Numbered from the stretch's first letter, positions 53,911 to 63,009 are shown. The stretch is 64,000 bases of DNA from UBA2040 sp002384725 (GCA_963926475.1 CAWUXE010000009.1:1-64000); one strand, 5' to 3'. Numbers and translations: made by a program. Notes: a model not told the origin generated them from the sequence alone.

Positions 53911-54492
53911 CTATCCGTGGATGGTTTCTTCTTTGCCGTAATTGGCGATAATAGTTGCTTCAAAGTCTAGCCATTCTTGCCAGCGTTTCTCGACTTTTTT
54001 GGCGTCTCCATATTGTTTAGCGAATTTCAAGAACAAGGTGTAATGTCCTGCTTCTGATACCATTAAATCATGGTAAAACTTCGCTAAAGAGGACTCCTTG
54101 ATGTTTAAGGAAAGTACTCTAAATCGTTCACAACTTCTTGCTTCTATCATGGCCGAAAACAACAACCTATCAACTAAGGCTTGATCGCGGCTTCCATCTT
54201 TTTTCATGAATTTCGCCAGCTCATTAACATAAGAATCTTTACGTTCTCGGCCAAGCTCCATTCCGCGTTCTTTAATCAACTCATGAACTAATTCGAAATG
54301 CTCCATTTCTTCTTGTGCGAGTTTTATCATTTCTGAAACGAGATCTGGTTTTTCAGAGTTGTTGACAATAATGGATATCGCATTGGTCGCCGCTTTTTGC
54401 TCGCACCAAGCGTGATCGGTGAGTATTTCGCTGATGTTTGATTCTACAATGTTTACCCAACGTGGGTCTGTTGCTAATTTTAGGCCGAGCAT
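53911..54492 (-). CDS. miaE: tRNA-(ms2io6A37) hydroxylase MiaE
   Basis: A non-haem diiron monooxygenase that hydroxylates the isopentenyl group of the modified adenosine at tRNA position 37. The 193 residues form a ferritin-like four-helix bundle with metal ligands in DHAWCEQKAA, QEEMEHFELVHEL, EARSCERFRVL and SEAGHYTLFLKFA, which are the MiaE-type motifs. A -7 box TATCTTTG (54507-54514) lies 14 nt before the ATG. The short gap on its 3' side (53849-53910) is purine-rich and empty. Confidence 0.92.
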   Translation of the reverse strand: MLGLKLATDPRWVNIVESNISEILTDHAWCEQKAATNAISIIVNNSEKPDLVSEMIKLAQEEMEHFELVHELIKERGMELGRERKDSYVNELAKFMKKDGSRDQALVDRLLFSAMIEARSCERFRVLSLNIKESSLAKFYHDLMVSEAGHYTLFLKFAKQYGDAKKVEKRWQEWLDFEATIIANYGKEETIHG

Positions 54493-54506
54493 TTATGATG
54501 TTTTTT

Positions 54507-54514
54507 CAAAGATA
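54507..54514 (-). promoter_or_regulatory. Promoter -7 box of miaE
   Basis: TATCTTTG on the minus strand, 14 nt before the miaE ATG. Confidence 0.5.
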
Positions 54515-54552
54515 AGAAGGAGAATTGAGAAGTGAGAATAGTGAGTTGAGAA

Positions 54553-54580
54553 AAGCCGAAAACATCTCTGTTCTCGGCTT
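54553..54580 (-). terminator. Terminator at the end of the atp operon
   Basis: On the minus strand AAGCCGAGAACA-GAGA-TGTTTTCGGCTT forms a 12-bp stem with one A-C mismatch, followed by TTTTC. It lies about 60 nt past the atpG stop and before the miaE promoter. Confidence 0.7.
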
Positions 54581-54638
54581 AATGCTTGCATTCTCTATTC
54601 AGTAATTCACTTTAAGAACACTGAGCGAAGTCTAAGTG

Positions 54639-55514
54639 TTAATTATTCAAAGCCTCAGCACCACCAACGATCTCAAGGATTTCGTTTGTAATGGCCGCTT
54701 GACGAGCTTTGTTGTATTGTAATTTCAAATCTTTTTGAAGGTCACTTGCGTTGTCCGTTGCTTTGTGCATCGCTGTCATTCGCGCTCCGTGCTCAGATGC
54801 CTGTGAATCCAACAATCCTTTGAACAATTGAATTTTCAATGATTTTGGTATCAAGTCCTCAACGATTTCTTCTTTTGACGGTTCAAAGATGTAATCTCCT
54901 GAACTTTTTCCTGCTTCCTGCTCCGTTGGAACGATAGGTAACAATTGCTCAGTCATTACGTTTTGTGTGGCTGCATTTACAAATTGATTGTAAACGACAA
55001 CTACTTTATCAAACTCTTTGTTAACGAAACGAGACATCAATTCCTCCGCAATTTGTGCGTTGTGATCGAAAGTCAAATCGTAAAAAATATCTTCTGCTTT
55101 CGCCAAGGATTCATTGGTGTAATAAAACTCCGAACGTTTGAAAGCATCTTTCACTTTCTTACCGAGACACAAAACTTTTGGATTGGCATTTTTGAATTCT
55201 CCGTTCAACATAACATTCACACGTTTGATGATGTTGTTGTTGAATCCACCACACAAACCACGGTTAGAAGTTACGGCAACGATCAATACGTTGTTCACTT
55301 CACGTTGTGCGGAATACGCGTTTTCAGAGATATCCAATGTTGCGCTCACGTTACTCAAAATCTCCTGCAATTTTACCGAATAAGGGCGCATTTGCGTAAT
55401 TGCATCTTGCGCTTTTTTCAGCTTTGCTGCAGAAACCATTTTCATGGCCGAAGTAATTTGCATCGTTGAACCAACGGATACAATTCGGTTTCGTATTTCT
55501 TTTAAGTTTGCCAT
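54639..55514 (-). CDS. atpG: ATP synthase gamma subunit
   Basis: The central rotor shaft of F1. The 291 residues start with the conserved coiled-coil helix ANLKEIRNRIVSVGSTMQIT and KMVSAAKLKKAQDA. NRGLCGGFNNNI lies in the middle and the C-terminal helix contains EHGARMTAMHKATDNA and NKARQAAITNEILEIVGGAE. It is the last gene of the atpBEFHAG operon, separated from atpA by 78 nt that contain an inverted-repeat cluster. Confidence 0.97.
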   Translation of the reverse strand: MANLKEIRNRIVSVGSTMQITSAMKMVSAAKLKKAQDAITQMRPYSVKLQEILSNVSATLDISENAYSAQREVNNVLIVAVTSNRGLCGGFNNNIIKRVNVMLNGEFKNANPKVLCLGKKVKDAFKRSEFYYTNESLAKAEDIFYDLTFDHNAQIAEELMSRFVNKEFDKVVVVYNQFVNAATQNVMTEQLLPIVPTEQEAGKSSGDYIFEPSKEEIVEDLIPKSLKIQLFKGLLDSQASEHGARMTAMHKATDNASDLQKDLKLQYNKARQAAITNEILEIVGGAEALNN

Positions 55515-55522
55515 TTTATTCG

Positions 55523-55590
55523 ATTACGAATTATTGAATTACGAATTACGAATTGGTGTAACCCAATTCGTAATTTATAATTCGTAATTC
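55523..55590. repeat. Cluster of direct and inverted ATTACGAATT repeats in the atpA-atpG gap
   Basis: At least three direct copies of ATTACGAATT (from 55523, 55537 and 55545) are followed by two inverted copies (AATTCGTAATT) up to 55590. On RNA, GAATTACGAATT...CGAATTGG can fold against CCAATTCGTAATT...AATTCGTAATTC with a small bulge. It fills most of the gap between the atpA stop and the atpG start. Confidence 0.7.
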
Positions 55591-55592
55591 AT

Positions 55593-57167
55593 TTAATACT
55601 TCGCTGCTATTTCTTTCGCTACTTTTCCAAGAACGTCAGTCAATTCATCTGTGTATTTTCCAGCCTTCAATGAAGCCAATACGTCAGCATGTTTTGCTTC
55701 CAAATAATCCAAGTACTCTGTTTCGAATGCTTTTACTTTGTCGATTGGAACGTTTTGAATCATTCCTTTTGTTCCAACATAGATAATAGCAATTTGCTTC
55801 TCAACTGGGTATGGATCACCTTCCATTTGTTTCAAGATTTCAACGTTACGTGAACCTTTGTCCAAAACTGATTTCGTTGCGGCATCTAGATCTGATCCAA
55901 ATTTAGCAAACGCTTCTAGTTCACGGTATTGTGCTTGGTCCAATTTCAATGTACCCGCCACTTTTTTCATTGATTTAATCTGAGCGTTACCACCAACACG
56001 TGATACCGAGATACCAACGTTAATCGCTGGACGAATACCAGAGTTAAATAGATCTGTTTCCAAGAAAATCTGACCATCTGTAATCGAAATTACGTTGGTA
56101 GGAATGTAGGCAGAAACGTCACCTGCTTGAGTTTCAATAATTGGCAATGCTGTCAATGAACCACCACCTTTAACTTTTCCTTTCAACGAAGGAGGCAAGT
56201 CATTCATTTGTGCTGCAATTGTATCATCGTTGATGATTTTCGCAGCACGCTCCAATAAACGGGAGTGAAGGTAGAATACATCACCTGGGTATGCCTCACG
56301 ACCTGGAGGACGACGAAGTAACAAAGACACCTCACGGTATGCTACGGCTTGCTTCGATAAATCATCATAAACGATCAATCCTGGGTGACCTAAATCACGG
56401 AAGTATTCACCAATCGCTGCTCCTGTCATCGGTGCGTAAAACTGCATCGGTGCTGGATCTGCTGCGTTTGATGCAACAACAACTGTATAGGCCATTGCTC
56501 CCGCGTCTTCTAATTTCTTAACGATACCTGCAACCGTTGAACCTTTTTGTCCAATAGCCACATAGATACAGAAAACTGTTTCTCCTCTATCGTGGAATTC
56601 TTTTTGGTTGATGATTGTATCGATACAAACGGTAGTTTTACCTGTTTGACGGTCACCAATAACCAACTCACGCTGACCACGTCCTACTGGAATCATCGCG
56701 TCAATAGCTTTGATACCTGACTGAAGTGGTTCAGTAACTGGCTCACGGAAGATAACACCTGGTGCTTTTCTTTCGATTGGCATTTCAAATGTTTCTCCTT
56801 GAATCGGTCCTTTACCATCAATTGGTTGACCCAAAGTATTCACAACTCTTCCAAGCATTCCGTGACCTACATTTACTGAGGCAATACGTCCTGTACGTTT
56901 TACTGTGTCACCTTCTTTTACTAAGGTAGAACGACCCAATAATACTGCACCTACGTTATCTTCCTCAAGGTTCATCACAATTCCTTGCAATCCGCCGTCG
57001 AAATCAATCAACTCACCTGCTTGCGCACCAGTAAGTCCATAAATACGAGCGATACCATCACCAATTTGGAGTACAGTACCTACTTCTTGCAACTCTGCTT
57101 CCGATTTAAATCCGGATAGCTGCTCTTTCAAAATTGCAGAAACTTCTGCTGGTTTTACATCTGCCAT
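55593..57167 (-). CDS. atpA: ATP synthase alpha subunit
   Basis: A regulatory nucleotide-binding subunit of F1. The 524 residues have the P-loop GDRQTGKT at 171-178, LPIIETQAGDVSAYIPTNVI and SITDGQIFLETDLFNSGIRP in the second half, and the alpha-type RVGGNAQIKSMKKVAGTLKL. It lies 28 nt after atpH. The long inverted-repeat cluster begins immediately past its stop. Confidence 0.98.
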   Translation of the reverse strand: MADVKPAEVSAILKEQLSGFKSEAELQEVGTVLQIGDGIARIYGLTGAQAGELIDFDGGLQGIVMNLEEDNVGAVLLGRSTLVKEGDTVKRTGRIASVNVGHGMLGRVVNTLGQPIDGKGPIQGETFEMPIERKAPGVIFREPVTEPLQSGIKAIDAMIPVGRGQRELVIGDRQTGKTTVCIDTIINQKEFHDRGETVFCIYVAIGQKGSTVAGIVKKLEDAGAMAYTVVVASNAADPAPMQFYAPMTGAAIGEYFRDLGHPGLIVYDDLSKQAVAYREVSLLLRRPPGREAYPGDVFYLHSRLLERAAKIINDDTIAAQMNDLPPSLKGKVKGGGSLTALPIIETQAGDVSAYIPTNVISITDGQIFLETDLFNSGIRPAINVGISVSRVGGNAQIKSMKKVAGTLKLDQAQYRELEAFAKFGSDLDAATKSVLDKGSRNVEILKQMEGDPYPVEKQIAIIYVGTKGMIQNVPIDKVKAFETEYLDYLEAKHADVLASLKAGKYTDELTDVLGKVAKEIAAKY

Positions 57168-57195
57168 AATATGTGCTATTCCACCAATCTTTCGA

Positions 57196-57729
57196 TTAGC
57201 GAGTTAAACGTTGTTTTAAATTATTCAATTGACTCGACACGGAGGCATCAATTTGTTTATCGCCCATCTTTACAATGAAGCCACCAATTAATGCAGGGTC
57301 TATCGTTTCTTTTACTTCTAATGTTCCTTTTACGTAATCGTCTACTTTTGCAAGTATCGTTTTACGTGTAGCATCGTCCAAAGCAACTGCAGTCACCAAT
57401 TCCACGGGAACGATTCCTTTGTGTGCTTTTACTTCTCGGTTGAAGGTACGAGCAATTTCTGGTAAAATAGCCTCACGACCATTTTTAGTCACCAACTCAA
57501 AGAAAGACATTGTTACTTTTTCGAACTGACCGAAAACGCTTTTGATGACTTCTATTTTCTTGCTTCCAACGATAATCGGGCTTGCCAAAAGACGTCCCAA
57601 TTCAGGATTAGCCTCCACCGATTGGGAGAAAAAATTCATATCTCCCTCAACAGAGTCCAAGTTCCCTTTTTCAAGAGCAAGGTCTAAAAGTGATTTCGCG
57701 TAACGAATGGCTGCTTTAGTTCCTTTCAT
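57196..57729 (-). CDS. atpH: ATP synthase delta subunit
   Basis: Links the F1 head to the peripheral stalk. The 177 residues start AAIRYAKSLLDLALEKGNLD (N-terminal helical domain), and have ATRKTILAKVDDYVKGTLEV, IDPALIGGFIVKMGDKQIDA and SVSSQLNNLKQRL at the C-terminus, all typical of AtpH/OSCP. It starts 8 nt after atpF. Confidence 0.95.
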   Translation of the reverse strand: MKGTKAAIRYAKSLLDLALEKGNLDSVEGDMNFFSQSVEANPELGRLLASPIIVGSKKIEVIKSVFGQFEKVTMSFFELVTKNGREAILPEIARTFNREVKAHKGIVPVELVTAVALDDATRKTILAKVDDYVKGTLEVKETIDPALIGGFIVKMGDKQIDASVSSQLNNLKQRLTR

Positions 57730-57737
57730 GCTTTCTA

Positions 57738-58232
57738 TTAATTCATTTTAACTTCAGCTGCCAACTTTTCAGCTAATGCTTTCTGGTTGTCATTTGAAGA
57801 CAAGTCTTGACGAACAAGTTTTTCTGCGATCTCCAAAGAGAAAGAAGCAACTTGATTTTTCAATTCTGAAATCGCCGCCGTTTTTTCGCTATTGATTGCT
57901 TCACGAGCAGAAACCATAACTTTCTCTGCTTCAACTTTCGCTGCATTTTTAGAATCTTCAACCATTTTGGTTGCTACTTCTTTTGCATCACGAACGATTG
58001 CATCTCTTTCCGCTCTTGCTTCTTTCAACAAGTTTTCGTTTTGAGATTGCATAGCTTTCATTTCAGCTTTTGTTTTCTCGGCCAATTCTAATGACTCAGA
58101 AATCTTTGCTTCACGATCATTGACCGCTTTCAACATTGGTTTCCAAGCGAACTTCGCCAAAAGCAACAACAGCAGAACGAAGACGATGCTCGTCCAAATA
58201 ATGAGTCCTAAATCCGGTGTAATTAATTCCAT
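57738..58232 (-). CDS. atpF: ATP synthase b subunit
   Basis: The peripheral stalk subunit, with 164 residues. One N-terminal membrane helix (GLIIWTSIVFVLLLLLLAKF) is followed by AWKPMLKAVNDREAKISESL and a long charged coiled coil to the end. It is preceded by a 74-nt gap with a hairpin after atpE. Confidence 0.96.
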   Translation of the reverse strand: MELITPDLGLIIWTSIVFVLLLLLLAKFAWKPMLKAVNDREAKISESLELAEKTKAEMKAMQSQNENLLKEARAERDAIVRDAKEVATKMVEDSKNAAKVEAEKVMVSAREAINSEKTAAISELKNQVASFSLEIAEKLVRQDLSSNDNQKALAEKLAAEVKMN

Positions 58233-58261
58233 TTTATATCTTTTTAAATCAAATAGTTAAT

Positions 58262-58298
58262 AAACCACTGCGACAACCAACCGTTGAAGCAGTGGTTT
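58262..58298 (-). other. Intercistronic hairpin between atpE and atpF
   Basis: AAACCACTGC (58262-58271) pairs perfectly with GCAGTGGTTT (58289-58298) across a 17-nt loop, 9 nt past the atpE stop on the minus strand. It is followed by TTATTAAC and not by a strong T-run. It could be a partial terminator or an mRNA-stabilising structure that raises atpE over the downstream genes. Confidence 0.65.
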
Positions 58299-58306
58299 TG
58301 AAAAAC

Positions 58307-58531
58307 TTAAGCAGGAACTCCTGTGTTCAATCCTAAGAATCCTACAACGACACCAAAAAGGGCTACACCCTCAATAAGTGCTGCTGCGATAATCATTACA
58401 GACTGAATTTTTCCTGCGGCTTCTGGTTGACGTGCGATTGCGTCCATTGCTGAACCACCGATTCTACCAATTCCAACTCCAGCACCTAATACTGCTAAAC
58501 CTGCGCCAATTGCTGCTACACTTCCGAACAT
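58307..58531 (-). CDS. atpE: ATP synthase c subunit
   Basis: The ring-forming proteolipid, with 74 residues and two helices. The polar loop ARQPEAAGKI lies between them and the ion-carrying carboxylate is E54 in AALIEGVALFGV. The residues around E54 (EG, without the Ser/Thr of sodium-type rings) point to protons as the coupling ion. A GxGxG-type run (GAGLAVLGAGVGIG) packs the inner helix. Confidence 0.97.
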   Translation of the reverse strand: MFGSVAAIGAGLAVLGAGVGIGRIGGSAMDAIARQPEAAGKIQSVMIIAAALIEGVALFGVVVGFLGLNTGVPA

Positions 58532-58558
58532 AACTATTTGTTTTTATTTAATTACTAA

Positions 58559-59698
58559 TTAATGGGGGGCTTCCTCTACGGCAGCTCCGATAAATAAAGC
58601 GGTCAATAAGGCAAACAAATATGCTTGCAATAGCGCCACTAACAATTCAAGAACCGAAATAAACAAAGCCATTGGGACAGACATTGCTCCCCAAGCTGCA
58701 CTTTCGTTTATAAATATGATTCCGATAAATGCCAAGATGATAACGTGACCTGCTGTAATGTTAGCAAACAAACGAATCATTAAGGCAAATGGCTTTGTCA
58801 AGATTCCAATTAATTCAATTGGCATCATGAAGAACTTCATTGCAACGGGTACGCCAGGCATCCAAAATACGTGTCCCCAGTAATTTTTGTTGGCTGAAAA
58901 CACGGTCAACAACAAAGTACAAATGGCTAAGAATAAGGTAATTGAGATATTACCTGTTAAGTTAGATCCTAAAATTGGAATAGAACCTAACATATTTGAA
59001 ATCCAAATAAAGAAGAATAAGGTCAATAAATAAGGAACGTACTTCTTGTACTTTTTCTCACCGATATTGTCTTTAGCGATTTCATCACGAACGAAAACAA
59101 CAAATGGTTCAACAAATTTTGACAACCCTTTAGGTGCAACGGGTCCGTTTTTAACATAATGCCTCGCAGCACCCCACATCATCAAGAAAACAACTACGAA
59201 GCTTAAAAATAAAGCGACAACATTTCTTGTGATAGAAACATCGAAAGGTTTAGCATTTGTAACGTTTGCTCCATCGAAGTGCAATTCACCGTCACCGTTC
59301 AATTTGTATATTTTTTCTTTGAAAAGGCCGTATCCTTCAGCTGGACCAGAACCTACCATGTAAGACTTCGGCTCTCCACCATCGCTATGCGTGTCATACT
59401 TCGTTTCTCCGTGATAAAAATTGAAAGAAGAGAAAATCTTCATTCCACCATCAAAAAGAATTATTGGTAAGTAAATAGAAACTCCATCGTGGTGACCACC
59501 CCAAAGGTGATATTCATGCGCATCTTGAACGTGCTCCATAATAAACTTCCCAGCATCGAATTTTTCGTGGTGTTCAGCTTCTACAACATGTGCTTCTTCT
59601 GAAGACGCATGCGCATCACCACTAGCAAAACTAGTTATCGATAAAAGAACTGCAAAGGCAGATACGATGAATGTTTTCAAGCTAAAATTCATATCCAT
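58559..59698 (-). CDS. atpB: ATP synthase a subunit with signal peptide and extended N-terminus
   Basis: The membrane stator subunit carrying the proton half-channels. Start chosen at the ATG 59698 (379 residues; another ATG at 59692); the frame opens at a TTG at 59719. MNFSLKTFIVSAFAVLLSIT is a signal peptide, followed by a His-rich periplasmic stretch (HASSEEAHVVEAEHHEKF) typical of Bacteroidota AtpB. The essential arginine lies in ALMIRLFANITAGHV, and the last helix contains ELLVALLQAYLFALLTALF. Promoter at 59738-59770. atpI does not precede it and atpD/atpC are not in the operon. Confidence 0.95.
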   Translation of the reverse strand: MDMNFSLKTFIVSAFAVLLSITSFASGDAHASSEEAHVVEAEHHEKFDAGKFIMEHVQDAHEYHLWGGHHDGVSIYLPIILFDGGMKIFSSFNFYHGETKYDTHSDGGEPKSYMVGSGPAEGYGLFKEKIYKLNGDGELHFDGANVTNAKPFDVSITRNVVALFLSFVVVFLMMWGAARHYVKNGPVAPKGLSKFVEPFVVFVRDEIAKDNIGEKKYKKYVPYLLTLFFFIWISNMLGSIPILGSNLTGNISITLFLAICTLLLTVFSANKNYWGHVFWMPGVPVAMKFFMMPIELIGILTKPFALMIRLFANITAGHVIILAFIGIIFINESAAWGAMSVPMALFISVLELLVALLQAYLFALLTALFIGAAVEEAPH

Positions 59699-59737
59699 TT
59701 TGATAATTTTAGACGTCAATTGCTCTTAATTTTTGCG

Positions 59738-59770
59738 CAAAGGTAGACAATCTTTCTTTAAAGTCCACAA
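59738..59770 (-). promoter_or_regulatory. Promoter of the atpBEFHAG operon
   Basis: The minus strand has -33 TTG (59768-59770), a 22-nt spacer and -7 TACCTTTG (59738-59745). The predicted start near 59733 gives a leader of about 35 nt to the atpB ATG. Confidence 0.65.
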
Positions 59771-59822
59771 CTTTTGAATCAATAAAAATGAAGAAGAAAA
59801 ACTGAGCTTTTCAACGATGAAA

Positions 59823-62432
59823 TTACTTCTCTGTGAAAAAGCTGCTGAAATCTGCCATAACGACGTTTATCCTAGAAATACGGGCCTGAATTTCAGCCAA
59901 AACCAAGGTGTCTTCTTCCGCCGCTTTTTGGCCTTCCAAATCTTCTTTTCGCTGGTTCAACGTTTCAACTAAGTATTCAACGCTTTGACTGGCAAACATC
60001 TTAGTGTAATATCCACCTTTTCTGTTCAAGTGACGATACACTTTCAAAGACTCGCTGATTTGGTCCTCGCTCATTCGAGCATTGAACAAAGTATACGCAT
60101 TCATCGAAGCAAGTTGGTCGTAAATGCCCAATTGTCTATTCATCAATAAATCTCTGAAAAACTCGGCATTGTCCTCCCTTCCAGATACGCTGTAGACTTG
60201 CGCCACAGAAGACAGTATTTTGGACGAGTTTTCATTTTCCAACTTTTTAGCAGATGCCAAGGCTAAATCTGGGTCTAGATTACTCAATTGTTTCAAAGCT
60301 GTTCCAATTACCAAATAACTTTGGTCTTTGTCAATCACTGAATTTAGTAGCCCTGCCATATCATTACCCTTTGCGTTTTTCGATAAAAATGCAGCTGCAG
60401 CTGCACGAACTTGTGATTTCGGGTCTGAAAACATTAAGTTTTTAATAATTTTTTCAGAGATCATCTGCTTATCAGAAGCCATTTTAGCTGACATTTGAAT
60501 CGCTTTCGCGCGAATGTGCCAAAATGAATCGTTCAATCCATCCAATATCATTTGATCGGACGATGCGTTTCCTGATTCTACTCCACCTTCAAGCGATTGT
60601 AAACGAGTTTCGTATCGATCTGAATTGTAGAATTGATACACGTACTGGGATTGAGGTTTGTCTTCATTGATTTTTCCTAACAACATTTTCTCTTCGTCAA
60701 AAACCACAGCGCGTAGCGTTCCGTTGTAGGGTAATTCAAAATTTTCTTCCAATTCATCTACCCAAACACGGTGTACTCTTTTCCCATTCGAATCATGAAT
60801 CGCTATATCTACTGGTAATTTGAACACAGCGAATCTTTCAGAATCTTGACTTTGAACCACGTTAACTGTCACGGTTAAATTTACCTCATCTTTCGTTTGT
60901 GATACTTCAAGAATGGGGTGTCCTTTTGATTCGTACCATTGTTTGAAAAACCAATTCAAGTCTTCACCACATACTTCTTCGAAAGCCAAACGCAACTGAT
61001 GATATTCGGCTGCTTTGAATTTATTATCGTTCAAATATTTAGAAAGGGCCGTGAAGAAAGCATCGTCGCCCAAATAGTTGCGAAGCATGTGTAAAATGCG
61101 TCCTCCTTTGTTGTATGAGTGACCATCAAACATTTTTTCTTTGTCCGAATAATGGAACCATGCCAATTCATGGTATCCGCCCATTTGCGACGATTGCATA
61201 TATCCATCTTCTTCTTTTACAGCTTGATAATCGGCTTCGTCACGTCCGTATTTGTAATCATCCCATAAGTATTGTGAGTAATTCGCGAAAGATTCGTTCA
61301 AAGTAAGGTTGGACCAAGACTCTGCCGTAACCAAATCACCAAACCAATGGTGGAACAATTCGTGTGCAATAGTCGATTGATCATTATCGTCCAATAATTC
61401 GCGCTCCGTTTTATAAGCATAGTCGCCGAAAATTACGGCCCCGGTATTTTCCATCGCTCCAGAAACATAATCACGTACGACAATTTGGTGGTATTTATCC
61501 CATGGATACTCGACTTTCAATAATTTTGAGAAATGGCCAATCATTTCTGGGGTTGCTCCGAAAATTGCTTTTGCACTCGATTCCCATTCTTTCTCCACGT
61601 AATAATTAACGTCCATTTTAGAACCATCAGGTCTAGTATAAGAATCTTTAATTATAACAAACTCACCTATGCCCATCATAAATAAATACGGTGCATGCGG
61701 CAAATCTTGTTTCCAATGATCAGTTCTTGTTCCGTCGGAGTTCTTTTTAGAGGAAATCATTTTTCCATTCGACAAGGTTATGTATCTGTCTTTCACCGTC
61801 ATGAAAATCTCCTGAGACGTTTTGACGTTTGGCGCATCGATAGTTGGGAACCATACAGAGCTTGACTCTGTTTCTCCTTGGGTCCAAATTTGAGGCATTT
61901 TGTTACTTTCCTCGTTTTTAGGATTGATGAAAAACAAACCTTTATCCGAAGTAATTGCGTCACTTCCTCCTGTAGTTCTTTCATCTGGTTTAGCGATATA
62001 GTCGATCACGATGGTGTATTTATCAGCTCGTGTATACGTTTGTCCCAATTTGATTCTCAAAAAATCTTCAGCATAGATATAGGTCAAATCTTTGCCTGCC
62101 ATTTGGACTTTTAAAATATCCATTCCTTTGGCATCGAGCACAATAGAATCAGAAGGATAAAAGTGAGGTTTAGCTGTTATCGTTGCTTTACCGTTCATTT
62201 GAGACTCATCCCAGTTGAAATTCACCTCTAATTTCGTGTGGATTAAATCAGTGTGCACTGTTTCAGTTGCTCGGTATTCTGTCGGTTCAGCAATGACTTC
62301 CATTTCCAACTCATCCCAAAGAGGGGTGCCAACTAATACTTTTTCAACTTGTGCTTCCTCTTTTTTATTTTTACTCGTTCCACAGGCAAAAAGCAGTGTT
62401 CCAATAAATAAGAATGTTAATACTCTTGTCAT
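59823..62432 (-). CDS. M1-family aminopeptidase, lipoprotein
   Basis: A zinc aminopeptidase of 869 residues. The signal MTRVLTFLFIGTLLFACGTS has a lipobox (LFAC), so it is anchored to a membrane outside the cytoplasm. The exopeptidase motif is GAMENTGAVIFGD, and the zinc site is HELFHHWFGDLVTAESWSNL followed by NESFANY, giving HExxHx18E. The N-terminal beta domain and a C-terminal part with HEAT-like repeats (HIRAKAIQMSAKMASDK; RAAAAAFLSKNAKG) match the APN/leukotriene A4 hydrolase layout. It probably trims peptides made by the secreted proteases. It is monocistronic. Confidence 0.95.
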   Translation of the reverse strand: MTRVLTFLFIGTLLFACGTSKNKKEEAQVEKVLVGTPLWDELEMEVIAEPTEYRATETVHTDLIHTKLEVNFNWDESQMNGKATITAKPHFYPSDSIVLDAKGMDILKVQMAGKDLTYIYAEDFLRIKLGQTYTRADKYTIVIDYIAKPDERTTGGSDAITSDKGLFFINPKNEESNKMPQIWTQGETESSSVWFPTIDAPNVKTSQEIFMTVKDRYITLSNGKMISSKKNSDGTRTDHWKQDLPHAPYLFMMGIGEFVIIKDSYTRPDGSKMDVNYYVEKEWESSAKAIFGATPEMIGHFSKLLKVEYPWDKYHQIVVRDYVSGAMENTGAVIFGDYAYKTERELLDDNDQSTIAHELFHHWFGDLVTAESWSNLTLNESFANYSQYLWDDYKYGRDEADYQAVKEEDGYMQSSQMGGYHELAWFHYSDKEKMFDGHSYNKGGRILHMLRNYLGDDAFFTALSKYLNDNKFKAAEYHQLRLAFEEVCGEDLNWFFKQWYESKGHPILEVSQTKDEVNLTVTVNVVQSQDSERFAVFKLPVDIAIHDSNGKRVHRVWVDELEENFELPYNGTLRAVVFDEEKMLLGKINEDKPQSQYVYQFYNSDRYETRLQSLEGGVESGNASSDQMILDGLNDSFWHIRAKAIQMSAKMASDKQMISEKIIKNLMFSDPKSQVRAAAAAFLSKNAKGNDMAGLLNSVIDKDQSYLVIGTALKQLSNLDPDLALASAKKLENENSSKILSSVAQVYSVSGREDNAEFFRDLLMNRQLGIYDQLASMNAYTLFNARMSEDQISESLKVYRHLNRKGGYYTKMFASQSVEYLVETLNQRKEDLEGQKAAEEDTLVLAEIQARISRINVVMADFSSFFTEK

Positions 62433-62514
62433 TGTTTTAATTTTTTAAGGTACAAAACTCATGAAAAAAATTGGTCGGCACAACGTAAACGCGTTTCTGA
62501 TTGTTGTTTTCTGT

Positions 62515-62522
62515 TAATTTTG
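62515..62522 (+). promoter_or_regulatory. Promoter -7 box of the biotin carrier gene
   Basis: TAATTTTG on the + strand, 19 nt before the ATG at 62542. Confidence 0.45.
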
Positions 62523-62541
62523 TGGTGAAACACAAGTGATT

Positions 62542-63009
62542 ATGGTGACGAAAAATTGGTTGATTGATGGTAAGGAATTAGTTGGAGCCGGCGGAGCTAC
62601 ATTGAAATGGGAAGATCGCAAGTATTTTACTTTGGAATACAAAGGTCAGGTGTACAATGGAGAAATACTTAATGAGAACACCGAAAACAATGTTCTCGAT
62701 ATAAAAATCAATCACCGTGTGTTTCAAGTTAAGAAACAAGGTCCCTTGGATAATCTAATCGCATCACTTGGGATGGACAAGCCTAAAATCAAGAAGTTAA
62801 AAGAGCTCACGGCACCAATGCCCGGACGAATAGTCAGTTTGGCTGTACAAGTTGGACAGGCCTTAGAAGTGGGCAGCGAAATACTATCGCTGGAAGCGAT
62901 GAAAATGGAAAATGTTTTGAAGGCAGAAGGGGTTGGAATCGTGAAAGCCATTTTGGTCAAAAGCGACCAAGTTGTTGATAAGGGAATGGTGTTGATAGAA
63001 TTTGGATAA
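62542..63009 (+). CDS. Biotin carboxyl carrier protein (acyl-CoA carboxylase type)
   Basis: The ATG at 62542 gives 155 residues; the frame opens at a GTG 6 nt earlier. The C-terminal half is a biotinyl/lipoyl domain (TAPMPGRIVSLAVQVGQALE) with the biotin-accepting K121 in EAMKMEN. The N-terminal half (GGATLKWEDRKYFTLEYKGQ) is the short extra domain seen in propionyl/acetyl-CoA carboxylase carrier subunits of Bacteroidota. The carboxylase and carboxyltransferase genes that it serves are not in the window. Confidence 0.92.
   Translation: MVTKNWLIDGKELVGAGGATLKWEDRKYFTLEYKGQVYNGEILNENTENNVLDIKINHRVFQVKKQGPLDNLIASLGMDKPKIKKLKELTAPMPGRIVSLAVQVGQALEVGSEILSLEAMKMENVLKAEGVGIVKAILVKSDQVVDKGMVLIEFG

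Noticed and set aside
54945..55469. Open frame of 174 codons on the + strand
   Set aside because: Entirely antisense to atpG, which is certain; no promoter or family features.
55523..55590. CRISPR-like array
   Set aside because: Repeats are only about 10 nt, partly inverted and not separated by unique spacers of constant length; no cas genes are near.
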